A stretch of DNA of 64,000 bases from Streptomyces hundungensis (lineage in GTDB: Bacteria; Actinomycetota; Actinomycetes; Streptomycetales; Streptomycetaceae): assembly GCF_003627815.1 (NCBI RefSeq), contig NZ_CP032698.1, forward strand, positions 1,054,001 to 1,118,000, read 5' to 3'. Below the pieces are notes generated by a model, which did no database searches, was not told where the DNA came from, and was given only the letters and a program-made list of their open reading frames with translations. The position numbers and the translations under genes were made by a program. Numbering within the stretch: position 1 is the first letter of the stretch; each line of letters opens with the position of its first letter. Of this stretch, positions 22,755-31,483 are shown piece by piece.

Positions 22755-24374
22755 ATGACGATGGAGGCCGGTACACGGCAGGAGGAGCGCGTTCCGGGCC
22801 GGGTGTGGACGGTGCGCCTGGCCCCCTACGGCCGACCTTCCGCCGGGGCGGTGACCCTTTCCTGTTCGCGTCCGGCCTGCGCCGACCAGCGCTTCCCCGG
22901 CGGCGCCGCGGCGGGCCGCAAGGCGGCGGTCGCGCACGTCAACATGCACCTGGCCCACATCCGCACGAGCGGCGGGCCTCGCCGTGAGGCCTGGTGCGCC
23001 TGCCGTGCCGCCGACTGCGCCTGGCACACCCCCGACCCCGCCGTTCGGCGTCGCGAGGCTCCGCCGACGGTGGGCACCTCTCGGTGCGGCGGCCCGGTGG
23101 TCCTGACGGTGTACGCGGACCGGGCCGGGCGGTTGTGGCGGATCGCGGAGACGTGCGCGCGCTGCGCCGCCGCCACCCCCGGCTGCCGCGCCCTGGACAC
23201 CGCGCCGCCCCCGGCGCAGCCGGGCCGGATCGCGGACGAGCGTGTGTCGGCGCCGGAGCCTTCGGGCGGTACGGCGGGGGAGAGCGTGGCGCCGGTGTTC
23301 TCCGACCGGCTCCCCTCCCCCGCCGGTGAGGCTCCGCCGGTCCCCGCCACCGGGGCGGCCCCGGTCCCGCGCGCCCGGGTCGCCCCGCCCGGCACGGCGT
23401 CCGGGCGGGCCGGCCAGCGCGGGAAGATCGCGCAGCGGATCGTGCCGGCCGACCTCCAGCCCGACGTCCTGCGGGTCGAACTCATCGACCTGGGCGACGC
23501 GTTCCGCGCCTACCAGCAGCGCACCGAACCCGACCTCGTCCTCCTGGCCGAGCTCCACGAGCGCAAGGCCCGGGCGTTCGCGCTCTGGGCCGACGTCAGT
23601 GGCGACGGCGACCTGCGCCACGAGGCCCGGCGCGCCGAGAAGGCCGCGCAGACCACCCTGGAGATGCACCACAACCGCACCGGCGGCCCCGGGGACGGAT
23701 CCGCGGCGCCGGAGCGGCTGCTGACCCCGAAGCAGGCGACACACGCGCGCAGCGTGCTGGAGTACGTCCGGACCCAGGCCCCCGGCCCCGAGCCCGAGGT
23801 GCGGCTGGCGGTCCTCATGCTCACCCTGCGGGCAGCCCGCGCCGGCACCGGCAACATCACAGGCCAGGACCTCACCGGCTGGTTGGGGTGCGACGCCGAG
23901 CACGTACTGGAAAGTTTGGTCGCGGCCGACTGGCTGCGTCTGCCCGCCACCGTCACCGAGGCGCTGGCCTCCCAGCCGGAGGACCCCACCGCGATCACCG
24001 TTCCCGCGCTGCTGCCCGAGCAGCCCCGGCCCTTCGACTTCGGCAAGACCAGCCGGGCCAGGATCTCCGGCTGGGCCCAGAAGGCCGTCGGGGACCGGAA
24101 GATCCGCAAGAGCAAGCTGGGCGCCGCCACCCGGCTGCTCGCCCTGTACACCGCGGCCCACGCCCGCGCCGACGGCACGCTGGCCGGGCCGGGAAGCGGT
24201 GAACTGCCCCTGGAACAGGCCGCGTTGTTCTGTGGTGTGTCCCCCGACGAAATCGTCGAGCACGCCGCGCTGCTGGAGGCGGCCGACTGGCTCTCCGAGG
24301 TCGACACCAGCGCGGGCACCCTGCGCGGCCGTCTCACCGAACGCGTCCTGCCGCTGGCCGGGCTCGTCTCCTAG
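22755..24374 (+). CDS. Cys-rich protein with helical C-terminal half, possible DNA-binding
   Basis: A 539-residue protein that I cannot name. Residues 25 to 150 carry regularly spaced Cys/His (SCSRPAC, HVNMHLAHI, CACRAADCAWH, SRCGG, CARCAAATPGC), suggesting two or more zinc-binding modules. A disordered Pro/Ala/Glu-rich linker (about 150-225) follows. The C-terminal half is helical and contains two winged-helix-like segments: AGTGNITGQDLTGWLGCDAEHVLESLVAADWL and LEQAALFCGVSPDEIVEHAALLEAADWL. Such 'layered' proteins are common in Streptomyces and uncharacterised. The ATG at 22755 follows GAGGAGGACGGGGAG. It is convergent with the M20 peptidase gene. Confidence 0.7.
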   Translation: MTMEAGTRQEERVPGRVWTVRLAPYGRPSAGAVTLSCSRPACADQRFPGGAAAGRKAAVAHVNMHLAHIRTSGGPRREAWCACRAADCAWHTPDPAVRRREAPPTVGTSRCGGPVVLTVYADRAGRLWRIAETCARCAAATPGCRALDTAPPPAQPGRIADERVSAPEPSGGTAGESVAPVFSDRLPSPAGEAPPVPATGAAPVPRARVAPPGTASGRAGQRGKIAQRIVPADLQPDVLRVELIDLGDAFRAYQQRTEPDLVLLAELHERKARAFALWADVSGDGDLRHEARRAEKAAQTTLEMHHNRTGGPGDGSAAPERLLTPKQATHARSVLEYVRTQAPGPEPEVRLAVLMLTLRAARAGTGNITGQDLTGWLGCDAEHVLESLVAADWLRLPATVTEALASQPEDPTAITVPALLPEQPRPFDFGKTSRARISGWAQKAVGDRKIRKSKLGAATRLLALYTAAHARADGTLAGPGSGELPLEQAALFCGVSPDEIVEHAALLEAADWLSEVDTSAGTLRGRLTERVLPLAGLVS

Positions 24375-24402
24375 GCGCCTTGAACCGAGGCGGTCCGGTG
24401 AC

Positions 24403-25707
24403 TCAGTACGCGGAGAGGAAGCGGTCAAGGACCCGGGTGCCGAAGGTGAGGGAGTCGATGGCCACCCGTTCGTCGACGCCGTGGAACATCGACACGAAGT
24501 CGCTGTCGTGGGGCAGGCGCAGCGGGACGAAGCCGAAGCAGCGGATCCCGAGGCGGGAGAAGTGGCGGGCATCCGTCGCCGAGGACATGCAGAACGGCAC
24601 GAGCCGGGCGGTGGGGTCCTCCGCGAGGAGGGAGGCGGCGATGGTCTCGGTGAGCGCGGCGTCGGGGCCGTTCTCATGTCCCTGGCCCCGCGGGATCACA
24701 TTCCAGTGGACCTCGGGCGGGATCAGCCGGCGCAGCGCGGCGAGGAACTCGTCCTCGTAACCGGGCACGCTGCGGCAGTCGATCTGGGCGTGCGCGTCGG
24801 AGGGAACGACGTTGGGCGCGCCGCCGGCCCGCAGCACCACGGGGGTCGCCGTGTGGCGCAGTGTCGCCCCGACGATGCGGCCCACGGCGCCGACCGCCGC
24901 CAGCGCCTCGTCCGGGTCGCCGGACGCGTCGTCCAGGTCGAAGGCCTCCCCCAACTGGTCAAGGAAGTCACGGGTGGTGTCGGTGAGACGCAAGGGGAAG
25001 GGATGGTCGGCGATGGCGGTGACCGTACGGGCCAGGGCCTGAACGGCGTTGCGGTCGTTGAGCATGGAGCCGTGACCGGCCAGGCCGCGTGCGGTGAGCT
25101 CCAGGGTGAACGCCCCTTTCTGGGCCGTCTCCAGGAGGTAGAGGAAGCCTCTGGGGGTGGGGACGCTGAATCCGCCGACCTCTCCGATGGCCACCTCGCA
25201 GTCGGCGAAGAGTTCCGGATGGTGCTCGATCAGCCAGCCGGCCCCGTGGCCGCCCCCGTCCTCCTCGTCGGCGACGAAGGCGAGGACCAGATCGCGGCGG
25301 GGGGCGCGGCCCGCGGCGTGCATGCCGGTCACCACGTCCAGCGTCATGGCGACCATGTCCTTCATGTCGACGGCGCCCCGGCCCCATACGTACCCGTCGG
25401 CGACCTCCCCCGAGAAGGGGTGCACCGACCACCCGGTGGGGTCGGCGGGCACGACGTCGAGGTGACAGTGGATCAGCAGCGGTGGCAGGTCCTGTTCGCG
25501 GCCGGGGACGCGTGCCACGACGTTGGTGCGTCCGGGACTGCCCTCCAGGAGGAGCGGTTCGAGATTCGCTTCGGCGAGGCGGGCGGCCACGTACTCGGCC
25601 GCCTCCCGTTCGGGTCGGCGCCCCACGGTGGTGTCCATCCGTATGAGGTCGGAGCAGTACTGGACGACGTGCGAGGTGGTGCTGACCGCCTCGGTGGCGA
25701 CACTCAT
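24403..25707 (-). CDS. M20-family metallopeptidase / deacylase
   Basis: A 434-residue M20 enzyme with all zinc-site motifs: HCHLDVV near 80, RGAVDMKD near 112 (bridging Asp), DEEDGGGHGAG with the catalytic and metal Glu near 148, GEVGG and, at the C-terminus, MFHGVDERV. A dimerisation domain lies between about 200 and 310. The family removes N-acyl groups or cleaves dipeptides, releasing free amino acids. The start follows AAGGAG. It lies 59 bp downstream of the AsnC/Lrp regulator on the same strand and is likely under its control, facing the amino-acid transport and modification genes from 26.9 kb on. Confidence 0.9.
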   Translation of the reverse strand: MSVATEAVSTTSHVVQYCSDLIRMDTTVGRRPEREAAEYVAARLAEANLEPLLLEGSPGRTNVVARVPGREQDLPPLLIHCHLDVVPADPTGWSVHPFSGEVADGYVWGRGAVDMKDMVAMTLDVVTGMHAAGRAPRRDLVLAFVADEEDGGGHGAGWLIEHHPELFADCEVAIGEVGGFSVPTPRGFLYLLETAQKGAFTLELTARGLAGHGSMLNDRNAVQALARTVTAIADHPFPLRLTDTTRDFLDQLGEAFDLDDASGDPDEALAAVGAVGRIVGATLRHTATPVVLRAGGAPNVVPSDAHAQIDCRSVPGYEDEFLAALRRLIPPEVHWNVIPRGQGHENGPDAALTETIAASLLAEDPTARLVPFCMSSATDARHFSRLGIRCFGFVPLRLPHDSDFVSMFHGVDERVAIDSLTFGTRVLDRFLSAY

Positions 25708-25766
25708 GTCCGTTCTCCTTCCGCCCGAGGGCGCGTGGGGGTTGAGGCGTGGCGAAAAGGCGTCGC

Positions 25767-26804
25767 TCACTTCTCCGGGGCAGCAGGGGGGCAGTCGGGC
25801 GCATCGGGGGTCGGTACCTGCGCCGGCGAGGGCGCGGCAAGGGTGAAGCCCCCGCGCTTGAACGTTTCGAGGAGGATGGAGACGTCGATGTCCGAGACGG
25901 CGTCGAGCGCCCCCACCACATCGGTGAGGAAGGCCTGGAGGTGGTGGGTGTCCCGCACGGCCACGTGTGCGCAGATCTGGTACGACCCGCTGACCGAGAC
26001 CAGCGTCATCACCTCCGGCCGGTCCGACAGGGTCCGGCCGACCTCGTCGAGGTGCCGGTAGGAGACGCGCAGCCACAACAGCGCCTCGGTGGTCAGACCG
26101 AAGAGGGAGGGCGCCACGTCGGCGCGGATGCGCACCACTCCCTGTTCGAGTACGGCGGCGAGCCGGCGGGAGGCCGTGGCCTGGCTGACCCCGAGTTCAC
26201 CGGCGAGCCGGGTCGTGGACATCCGCCCGTCGCGCGCGAGGAGTTGGGTGATGCGGTGCTCCTCCGTGTGCAGGTCGACGACGCCGGACCGGCCGCCGAA
26301 CGGCGAGCGCGGCTCCTGCCGCAGCGCCCGCTCCTCGTCCTCGGTGAGCGCGCCGCCGTTCCATTCGTGGCTGCCGGTGTAGAAGCGCAGTACCGGATAC
26401 GAGGACGAACTGCGCACCTGGGCCGGGAGCCGGTCGAAGAGGAAGGTCCGCAACGAGCTCTGGCTCTCGGGGATGACCTCGACGAAGTGGTCGATGGAGC
26501 CGCACAGCGCCATGACGGTGCGGGTTTCGGCCAAGCCCGAGAGCGAGGCTGCGATCGCGCGGGCGCTCCCGGTCTCCACCCGCAGCCCCAGGAGCACCGG
26601 CGCGGGACGGCCGATGAGCTGGGTGTCGAGTACGCCGATGACACGGATCATCCCCTCGTCGAGCAACCGCTGGCCCCGGCGTGCGGTGGTCCGTTCGGAC
26701 AACCCCAGGACCTGGGCGATCTGGTCCCACGGCGCGCGGCCGTGGAGTTGGAGGGCCGAGGCGATACGCTTGTCGGTCGCATCTGGGATGCCATTCTTAC
26801 TCAT
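25767..26804 (-). CDS. AsnC/Lrp-family regulator with two tandem modules
   Basis: A 345-residue protein made of two AsnC/Lrp units. Module 1 has a helix-turn-helix at about 8 to 60 (DATDKRIASALQLHGRAPWDQIAQVLGLSERTTARRGQRLLDEGMI) and an effector domain. Module 2 has a second helix-turn-helix (HTEEHRITQLLARDGRMSTTRLAGELGVSQATASRRLAAVLEQGVV) and a second effector domain. Double-length Lrp proteins are typical of Streptomyces. Lrp proteins sense amino acids, fitting the neighbours: M20 peptidase downstream, divergent transporter, chorismate mutase, LysE and PLP enzyme. ATG 26804 is chosen, with ATG 26816 as an alternative. A near-palindrome covers the start. Confidence 0.87.
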   Translation of the reverse strand: MSKNGIPDATDKRIASALQLHGRAPWDQIAQVLGLSERTTARRGQRLLDEGMIRVIGVLDTQLIGRPAPVLLGLRVETGSARAIAASLSGLAETRTVMALCGSIDHFVEVIPESQSSLRTFLFDRLPAQVRSSSSYPVLRFYTGSHEWNGGALTEDEERALRQEPRSPFGGRSGVVDLHTEEHRITQLLARDGRMSTTRLAGELGVSQATASRRLAAVLEQGVVRIRADVAPSLFGLTTEALLWLRVSYRHLDEVGRTLSDRPEVMTLVSVSGSYQICAHVAVRDTHHLQAFLTDVVGALDAVSDIDVSILLETFKRGGFTLAAPSPAQVPTPDAPDCPPAAPEK

Positions 26805-26820
26805 AATTGGCGCCATTATG
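26802..26820. promoter_or_regulatory. AT-rich near-palindrome at the Lrp start
   Basis: CATAATTGGCGCCATTATG: arms CATAA/TTATG around a TGGCGCCA core, with one base of asymmetry. It is AT-rich in a GC-rich genome, covers the start codon(s) of the Lrp gene and lies about 95 bp before the divergent transporter, as an autoregulatory Lrp site would. Inferred. Confidence 0.45.
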
Positions 26821-26913
26821 GCGGAACAATGCAGGGGCAGATACAGCCTTGACGGTTCCATTCAGTACTGCCACAGTGACTGACGCAGTACGGAAGGTGG
26901 CCGGGGGGAGACC

Positions 26914-28229
26914 GTGGACGAAGGACGCAGGACAGCAGCCGCCCCGACTCCGGGGCGCGGCAACCTGGTTGCCGCGACCGTGGGCAACGCCCTCGAGTGG
27001 TACGACTGGAACGTCTACGCGCTGATGGCGCCCTTCTTCGCGACGCGGTTCTTCGTCGCGGGAAGCGCCACCACCGCCCTGCTCTCCTCCCTGGCGGTCT
27101 TCGCGGTGGGCTTCGTGGCCCGCCCGGTGGGTGGCCTGGTCATGGGAGTGATCAGCGACCGGCGCGGCCGCAGGACCGCGATGCTGTGGTCGATCGCGCT
27201 CATGGCGGCGGGAAGCCTCCTCATCGGGCTCACCCCCGCGCACGACACCATCGGCGTGCTGTCGCCGCTTCTGCTCGTGTTCGCGCGGCTGGTCCAAGGC
27301 CTGTCCGCAGGCGGCGAGTTCGCCGCTTCGGCGGCCTACCTCGTGGAGTCCGCCCCCGACCGCCGCAAGGGGCTGTACTCCAGCTTCCTCTACACGGGCA
27401 ACCTGGTCGGCACCCTCCTGGCGACAGGGCTCGGCGCCCTGCTCGCGCTGCTCCTCGATCACCACGCGATGACGGCGTGGGGCTGGCGCGTGCCCTTCCT
27501 CGTCGGTGGAGTGGCGGCCGTCCTGATCGGCCTGATGCGACGTCAGATGGACGAGACGCTGCCCCCGTCGGTGCGGCGGAACACCGCCGGCGAAGCAATC
27601 CTCGCCCCCTTGCGGCGGAACGCTCCGGCCGCGCTGGTGCTGTGCGGCATCACCGCCGGAGCCACCGTCGCCTACTACACCTGGATCGTGGCGCTGCCCG
27701 GCCATGCGGTCGCCGGTGGCCAACTCGGCCCGGGCCAGGCCCTGTTGGCCGCCACCATCGCCCAGGCCGTCCTTCTGGCGGCGCTGCCGTTCGTCGGGAT
27801 GCTCGCCGACCGCGTCGGGCCGCGCCGCCTGATCCTCGCCTTCTCCGGGGGCTGGCGCTGCTGTGCGTGCCCCTCTACGCACTGGCCCGGGTCTCGTTCA
27901 CGGGCCTGCTCACCGCCGAGGTCGTCGGCCTCCTGCTGTTCAGCGGGTACGGAGCCACCGCCGCGCTCGTGATGGTCGAGCTGTTCCCCCTGGGAGCGCG
28001 CGGCATCGGGGTCGGGCTCCCCTACGCCGCGACCGTGGCCGCCTTCGGTGGCACCGCGCCCTATGTGAGCATGCGGATGGACGGCCACGGCCCCAAGGCG
28101 ACCTTCCCCGTCTACGTCGCCCTGCTCTGCGTGCTCACCTTCGCCGTGGCCTGGCGCACGCTCGACCGCGGTCGCGGCCGTGCCGCCCCGGGCGCGGCGC
28201 CACACGCCGAACGCCTCAGCATGCCCTGA
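26914..28229 (+). pseudogene. MHS-family MFS transporter, frameshifted
   Basis: GTG 26914 begins a metabolite:H+ symporter of the ShiA/ProP type: GNALEWYDWNVYA in TM1, GRRTAMLWSIALMAAG, and LVQGLSAGGEFAASAAYLVE. After LILAFSGG at about 27850 the frame leaves the family and stops at 27972. The missing C-terminal TM segments (LALLCVPLYALARVSF..., FSGYGATAALVMVELFP..., VALLCVLTFAVAWRTL) continue in another frame to 28229. One base is missing at or near a GGGGG run (27847-27851). Restored length is about 438 residues, normal for the family. Either the transporter is dead, being cut after about TM8, or the run was miscounted in sequencing. It is divergent from the Lrp regulator and heads the amino-acid cluster. 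Confidence 0.85.
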
Positions 28230-28287
28230 CCGGAGGGGCCGTCCGTCCCGTCGACCCCCCACCCTCCAATCCGTGCCGGAGACAGAC

Positions 28288-28584
28288 ATGTCCTTGCCCG
28301 CCGTGGCCCCGAACGACATCACCAGCCTGCGCAGCAGAATCGACGCCATCGACGCGGAGATCACCCGCCTGGTCGCGGAACGCCGGGCGTACTCGCACGC
28401 GGTGCAGGCAAGCCGGCTGCACCGCGGCGGACCCCGTACCGAACTCGCCAGGGAGCGCGGGATCATCGAGCGCTACGCCGCGAGCCTCGGCCCGACCGGC
28501 ATCGCGCTGGCCAACTTATTGCTGACCGACTGCCGGGGCACCCTCCCCCACTCGCCGGCGATCGCGCGCGGGGTCCGGGCGTGA
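28288..28584 (+). CDS. AroQ-type chorismate mutase (TTA codon)
   Basis: A 98-residue monofunctional AroQ chorismate mutase: LRSRIDAIDAEITRLVAERRAYSHAVQASRLHRGGPR and REGG-like TELARERGIIERYAASLGPTG, with the Arg/Lys/Glu positions of the family in helix 1 and helix 2. It converts chorismate to prephenate. Codon 77 is TTA (28516-28518), rare in Streptomyces and read by the bldA tRNA, so it is probably an accessory enzyme rather than the housekeeping one. A GGAGA site precedes the ATG. The next gene (LysE) starts inside its stop codon (GTGA). Confidence 0.88.
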   Translation: MSLPAVAPNDITSLRSRIDAIDAEITRLVAERRAYSHAVQASRLHRGGPRTELARERGIIERYAASLGPTGIALANLLLTDCRGTLPHSPAIARGVRA

Positions 28585-29219
28585 TGATCGGCGCGGGCGT
28601 GGTGGCGTCGTACTCGGTCGTGGCCCTGCTGGGCGCGATGTCGCCCGGCCCGGACTTCGCCCTGGTCAGCCGTTTCGCGGCGCTCCAGGGACGGCTCGTG
28701 GGACTCGGCGCCGCGGCCGGTGTCGCCGCGGGGATGGCGGTCAACACGATCGCCGCCGTGTGCGGGGTCGGCGCTGCCCTCGCCGCCTCCCCGGCCGTCT
28801 TCCGTGCCATCACGCTGGCGGGCGCCGCCTACCTCTGTTACATCGGGGTCCGCGCGCTGCTCGCCGCCCGCCGGCGGGACGACGCCGCCGCTCCGCAGAG
28901 CGAGCCGCAGGCGCAGCGCGCGACCGTACCGTGGGTCGCGTTCCGGCAGGGGCTGATCACCAACGTCCTGAACCCCAAGTCCGTGGTGTTCCTGATCGCG
29001 CTCCTCCCCCAGTTCCTGACCGACCGCTCGACGTGGGCGGACAAGGCGGTCCTCGGGGCGATCACGGTGCTCGCCGTGCTGGCGTGGTTCAGCGCGGTGT
29101 CGCTGGCGGTCGGCGCGTTCCAGGCCGTCTTCAAGAAGTCGGCCGCGCGACGGGCCCTGAACGCCGTCACCGGTCTCGTCCTCGTCTCCATCGCGGCATT
29201 CCTCGTCGTCGTGTCCTGA
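28581..29219 (+). CDS. LysE-family amino-acid exporter
   Basis: A 212-residue LysE/RhtB-type exporter with six hydrophobic segments and the family signature near the N-terminus (LLGAMSPGPDFALVSR), plus GLITNVLNPKSVVFLIALLPQF in the second half. The family expels amino acids or analogues, often when their level becomes toxic. GTG 28581 overlaps the chorismate mutase stop, so both are coupled. It would export the product, or protect from the intermediates, of the surrounding pathway; this is inference. Confidence 0.92.
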   Translation: MMIGAGVVASYSVVALLGAMSPGPDFALVSRFAALQGRLVGLGAAAGVAAGMAVNTIAAVCGVGAALAASPAVFRAITLAGAAYLCYIGVRALLAARRRDDAAAPQSEPQAQRATVPWVAFRQGLITNVLNPKSVVFLIALLPQFLTDRSTWADKAVLGAITVLAVLAWFSAVSLAVGAFQAVFKKSAARRALNAVTGLVLVSIAAFLVVVS

Positions 29220-29348
29220 CCTCCCACGCCGACCGTGCCGCGCCCGTCCCGGAAGCCGTCAACTCCCGTCGCAGCAGCGGTCGTTGCGCGCCCGTGGCCT
29301 CCTCACCCACGCTCAGCGAAATCCCCGCTTCACCAGCCAGGAGCACCG

Positions 29349-30185
29349 ATGTCCAGCACCCTTCATGACGCTTCCCTCGTCGCCGAGAACACGGATGTCA
29401 TCCAGCAGATCGACCCGCTCTTCGACGTGTTGTCGAGCACCGTCCCCTACCGTTCCGACCTCGTGCGGCTGGCGGCGGGCACCCTGGCCGCCGTGCGGTT
29501 ACCGTCCCACCTGCCCGCCGAGTGGTGCGCCGAACTGGTGCGGGCGCTCGATGACTGCGAGTTCGACACCTACGACGAGCGGCGGATCTTCCCTCCGGTC
29601 ACCAAGCTCGGCCCCGCCGTCTTCGACTACTACCTCGATCACGCCATCCGCGCCGAGTACTGGGAGCACGCCGAGCAGTCGCGCCGCACCTGGAAGCGGA
29701 TCGTCGGTGACAACGACCCCCTGGACACGCTCATATCCGAGCTGCGGCTGATCTGGCAGGGCCCGGTCGAGGCCGCGACGGTGGGGGGCCGGGAGCTGTT
29801 CGTGGGCATGGTGCGCGAGTTGACGGGCGGGGCCCGCATGCACTTCGACGAGCTGATGCGCGAGTTCCCCGGCGTGGTGGACCAGGAGCTGGTGGCCCAG
29901 TTCGGCTTCAACTGCTACATCAGCGTGCCCGAGGAGGGCGGCGAGCTGGTCGTCTACCGGCGCCGCTGGAAGCCGAGCGACGAGCGCGAGCGCATCGGCT
30001 ACGGCTGGTCCGAACGGATAGCGGCCGACGAGCCCCGGGTGATGGTCAAACCGGGGGTGGGCGACTCGGTCTGGTTCGACTCCCGCAACTTCCACTCCAT
30101 CACCCCCAACACCGCCGGACGCCGCCTGTCCATCGCGTTCTTCTGCGGTGTCACCCCGGAGAACAAGCTCGTGCTCTGGTCCTAG
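29349..30185 (+). CDS. 2-oxoglutarate/Fe(II)-dependent oxygenase (TTA codon)
   Basis: A 278-residue protein with a C-terminal double-stranded beta-helix core. The iron triad is His165-x-Asp167 (GGARMHFDELM) and His249 (DSRNFHSITP), with Arg258/Arg259 placed to bind 2-oxoglutarate (NTAGRRLSIAFF). Residues 1 to 140 are helical and specific to the subfamily. Such enzymes hydroxylate, halogenate or desaturate amino acids and peptides. Codon 51 is TTA (29499-29501), the second bldA-type codon in this operon. The ATG has CCAGGAG upstream. It lies between LysE and a PLP enzyme and may act on an amino acid. Confidence 0.85.
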   Translation: MSSTLHDASLVAENTDVIQQIDPLFDVLSSTVPYRSDLVRLAAGTLAAVRLPSHLPAEWCAELVRALDDCEFDTYDERRIFPPVTKLGPAVFDYYLDHAIRAEYWEHAEQSRRTWKRIVGDNDPLDTLISELRLIWQGPVEAATVGGRELFVGMVRELTGGARMHFDELMREFPGVVDQELVAQFGFNCYISVPEEGGELVVYRRRWKPSDERERIGYGWSERIAADEPRVMVKPGVGDSVWFDSRNFHSITPNTAGRRLSIAFFCGVTPENKLVLWS

Positions 30186-30361
30186 ACCGGCGACCCGCTG
30201 TGCGCGGGTGCCCGGGCCGCCGGACACACCGACTGGGAGCGCCGGTACGCGCCGATGCGGCTGCACAGCGCCCAGCACCGCGTCGCTCCCTTCCCGGACG
30301 CCGCTCGCACCGCGCCCCCACGACGTTTTACGCTGCGACCCCCTGAACCCGTTCGTTAGGA

Positions 30362-31423
30362 ATGCGCGTGCAGCAGCTCACCTATGGTGACGTCCGGGCC
30401 GCCGCGGCCCGCGTCGCCGGCCGCACCCGGCCCGCCGTCGTCTCCGAGGTCGATCGCGGCGTGGTCCCCACCGCCCCAGGCGGCCCGCTGGACGCGAGCG
30501 GGCGCCAGGACTGTCGCGTCTGGCTGGTGCACGAGTACATGCAGCACACCGGCAGCTTCAAGGCGCGCGGCGCGCAGAACTTCCTGCTGGCCCACCGCGA
30601 GGCGGGCACCCTGCCCGACGCCGGTCTCACCATCGCCTCCGGCGGCAACGCGGGACTGGCCTGCGCGTGGGCGGCCCAGCAACACGGCGTCAGGGCAACG
30701 GTGTTCCTGCCCGAGACCGCGCCGCGGGTGAAGGTGGAGCGGCTGCGCGGGTACGGAGCGGAGGTCCGTCTGACGGGCAGTGAGTACGCCGCGGCGCTCG
30801 CGGCCTGCGAGGAGTTCGCGTCCGCCACCGGCGCTCTGGCGAGCCACGCCTACGCGCATCCGCTCATCGGCGCCGGAGCGGGAACCCTGCTCGACGAGGT
30901 CCTCGCGCGCGTCCCCGACCTGGACACCGTCGTCGTGTCGGTCGGGGGCGGCGGTCTGTTCGCCGGCGTCGCCGTCGCCGCACAGCACCACGGAATCCGC
31001 ACCGTCGGCGCCGAGCCGGAGAACTGCCGGGCCTGGAACGCGGGGATCGAAGCGGGCCGCCCGGTCGACGTCGAGGTGGCCTCCGTGGCCGCGGACTCGC
31101 TCGGCGCCCGCCGCACCTGGCAGGGGGCGCTCGACGCCGCCAAGCACGGTCTGGTCCACTCCGTGCTCGTCACCGACGCCGAGATCGTCGCCGCGCGGCA
31201 AGCGCTGTGGGACAGCCGTCGCATCGCCGTCGAACACGCCGCCGCGACCGCCCTGGCACCGCTGCTGGCCTCCCAGGACGAGGAGAGCGGCCCGCCGTCG
31301 CTCGACGGCGGGCCCCTCGGCCGTGCCTATCGGCCGCGCCCCGGGGAGAAGGTCGCGGTGATCCTCTGCGGCTCCAACACGGACCCGTCCGACCTGGTGG
31401 GCCGCGTCCCGAAGGCAGCGTGA
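30362..31423 (+). CDS. Threonine/serine dehydratase-like PLP enzyme
   Basis: A 353-residue fold-type II PLP enzyme. The Schiff-base lysine is Lys67 in HTGSFKARGAQN; the substrate loop reads IASGGNAGLA; the phosphate-binding glycine loop is VSVGGGGLFAGVA; and the C-terminal LCGSNTDP matches the pyridine-N binding serine region. It most resembles catabolic threonine/serine dehydratases without a regulatory ACT domain, but beta-replacement or hydroxy-amino-acid ammonia-lyase activity is equally possible. It could take a beta-hydroxy-amino acid made by the oxygenase upstream. It ends before a terminator shared with rph. Confidence 0.88.
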   Translation: MRVQQLTYGDVRAAAARVAGRTRPAVVSEVDRGVVPTAPGGPLDASGRQDCRVWLVHEYMQHTGSFKARGAQNFLLAHREAGTLPDAGLTIASGGNAGLACAWAAQQHGVRATVFLPETAPRVKVERLRGYGAEVRLTGSEYAAALAACEEFASATGALASHAYAHPLIGAGAGTLLDEVLARVPDLDTVVVSVGGGGLFAGVAVAAQHHGIRTVGAEPENCRAWNAGIEAGRPVDVEVASVAADSLGARRTWQGALDAAKHGLVHSVLVTDAEIVAARQALWDSRRIAVEHAAATALAPLLASQDEESGPPSLDGGPLGRAYRPRPGEKVAVILCGSNTDPSDLVGRVPKAA

Positions 31424-31456
31424 ACTCGGCGCCCGCGTCAGGGCAGGACCCCGTGG

Positions 31457-31483
31457 CCGGCCAGGGCCGACCCCCCTGGCCGG
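31457..31483. terminator. Convergent terminator
   Basis: CCGGCCAGGG (31457-31466) and CCCTGGCCGG (31474-31483) form a perfect 10-bp stem with a 7-nt loop between the PLP gene (plus, ends 31423) and rph (minus, ends 31484). Confidence 0.82.

Noticed and set aside
27840..27860. Programmed -1 frameshifting as an explanation of the transporter break
   Set aside because: The context tcc ggg ggc is not a classic X-XXY-YYZ slippery site and I saw no convincing downstream stimulatory structure; a missing base is simpler.
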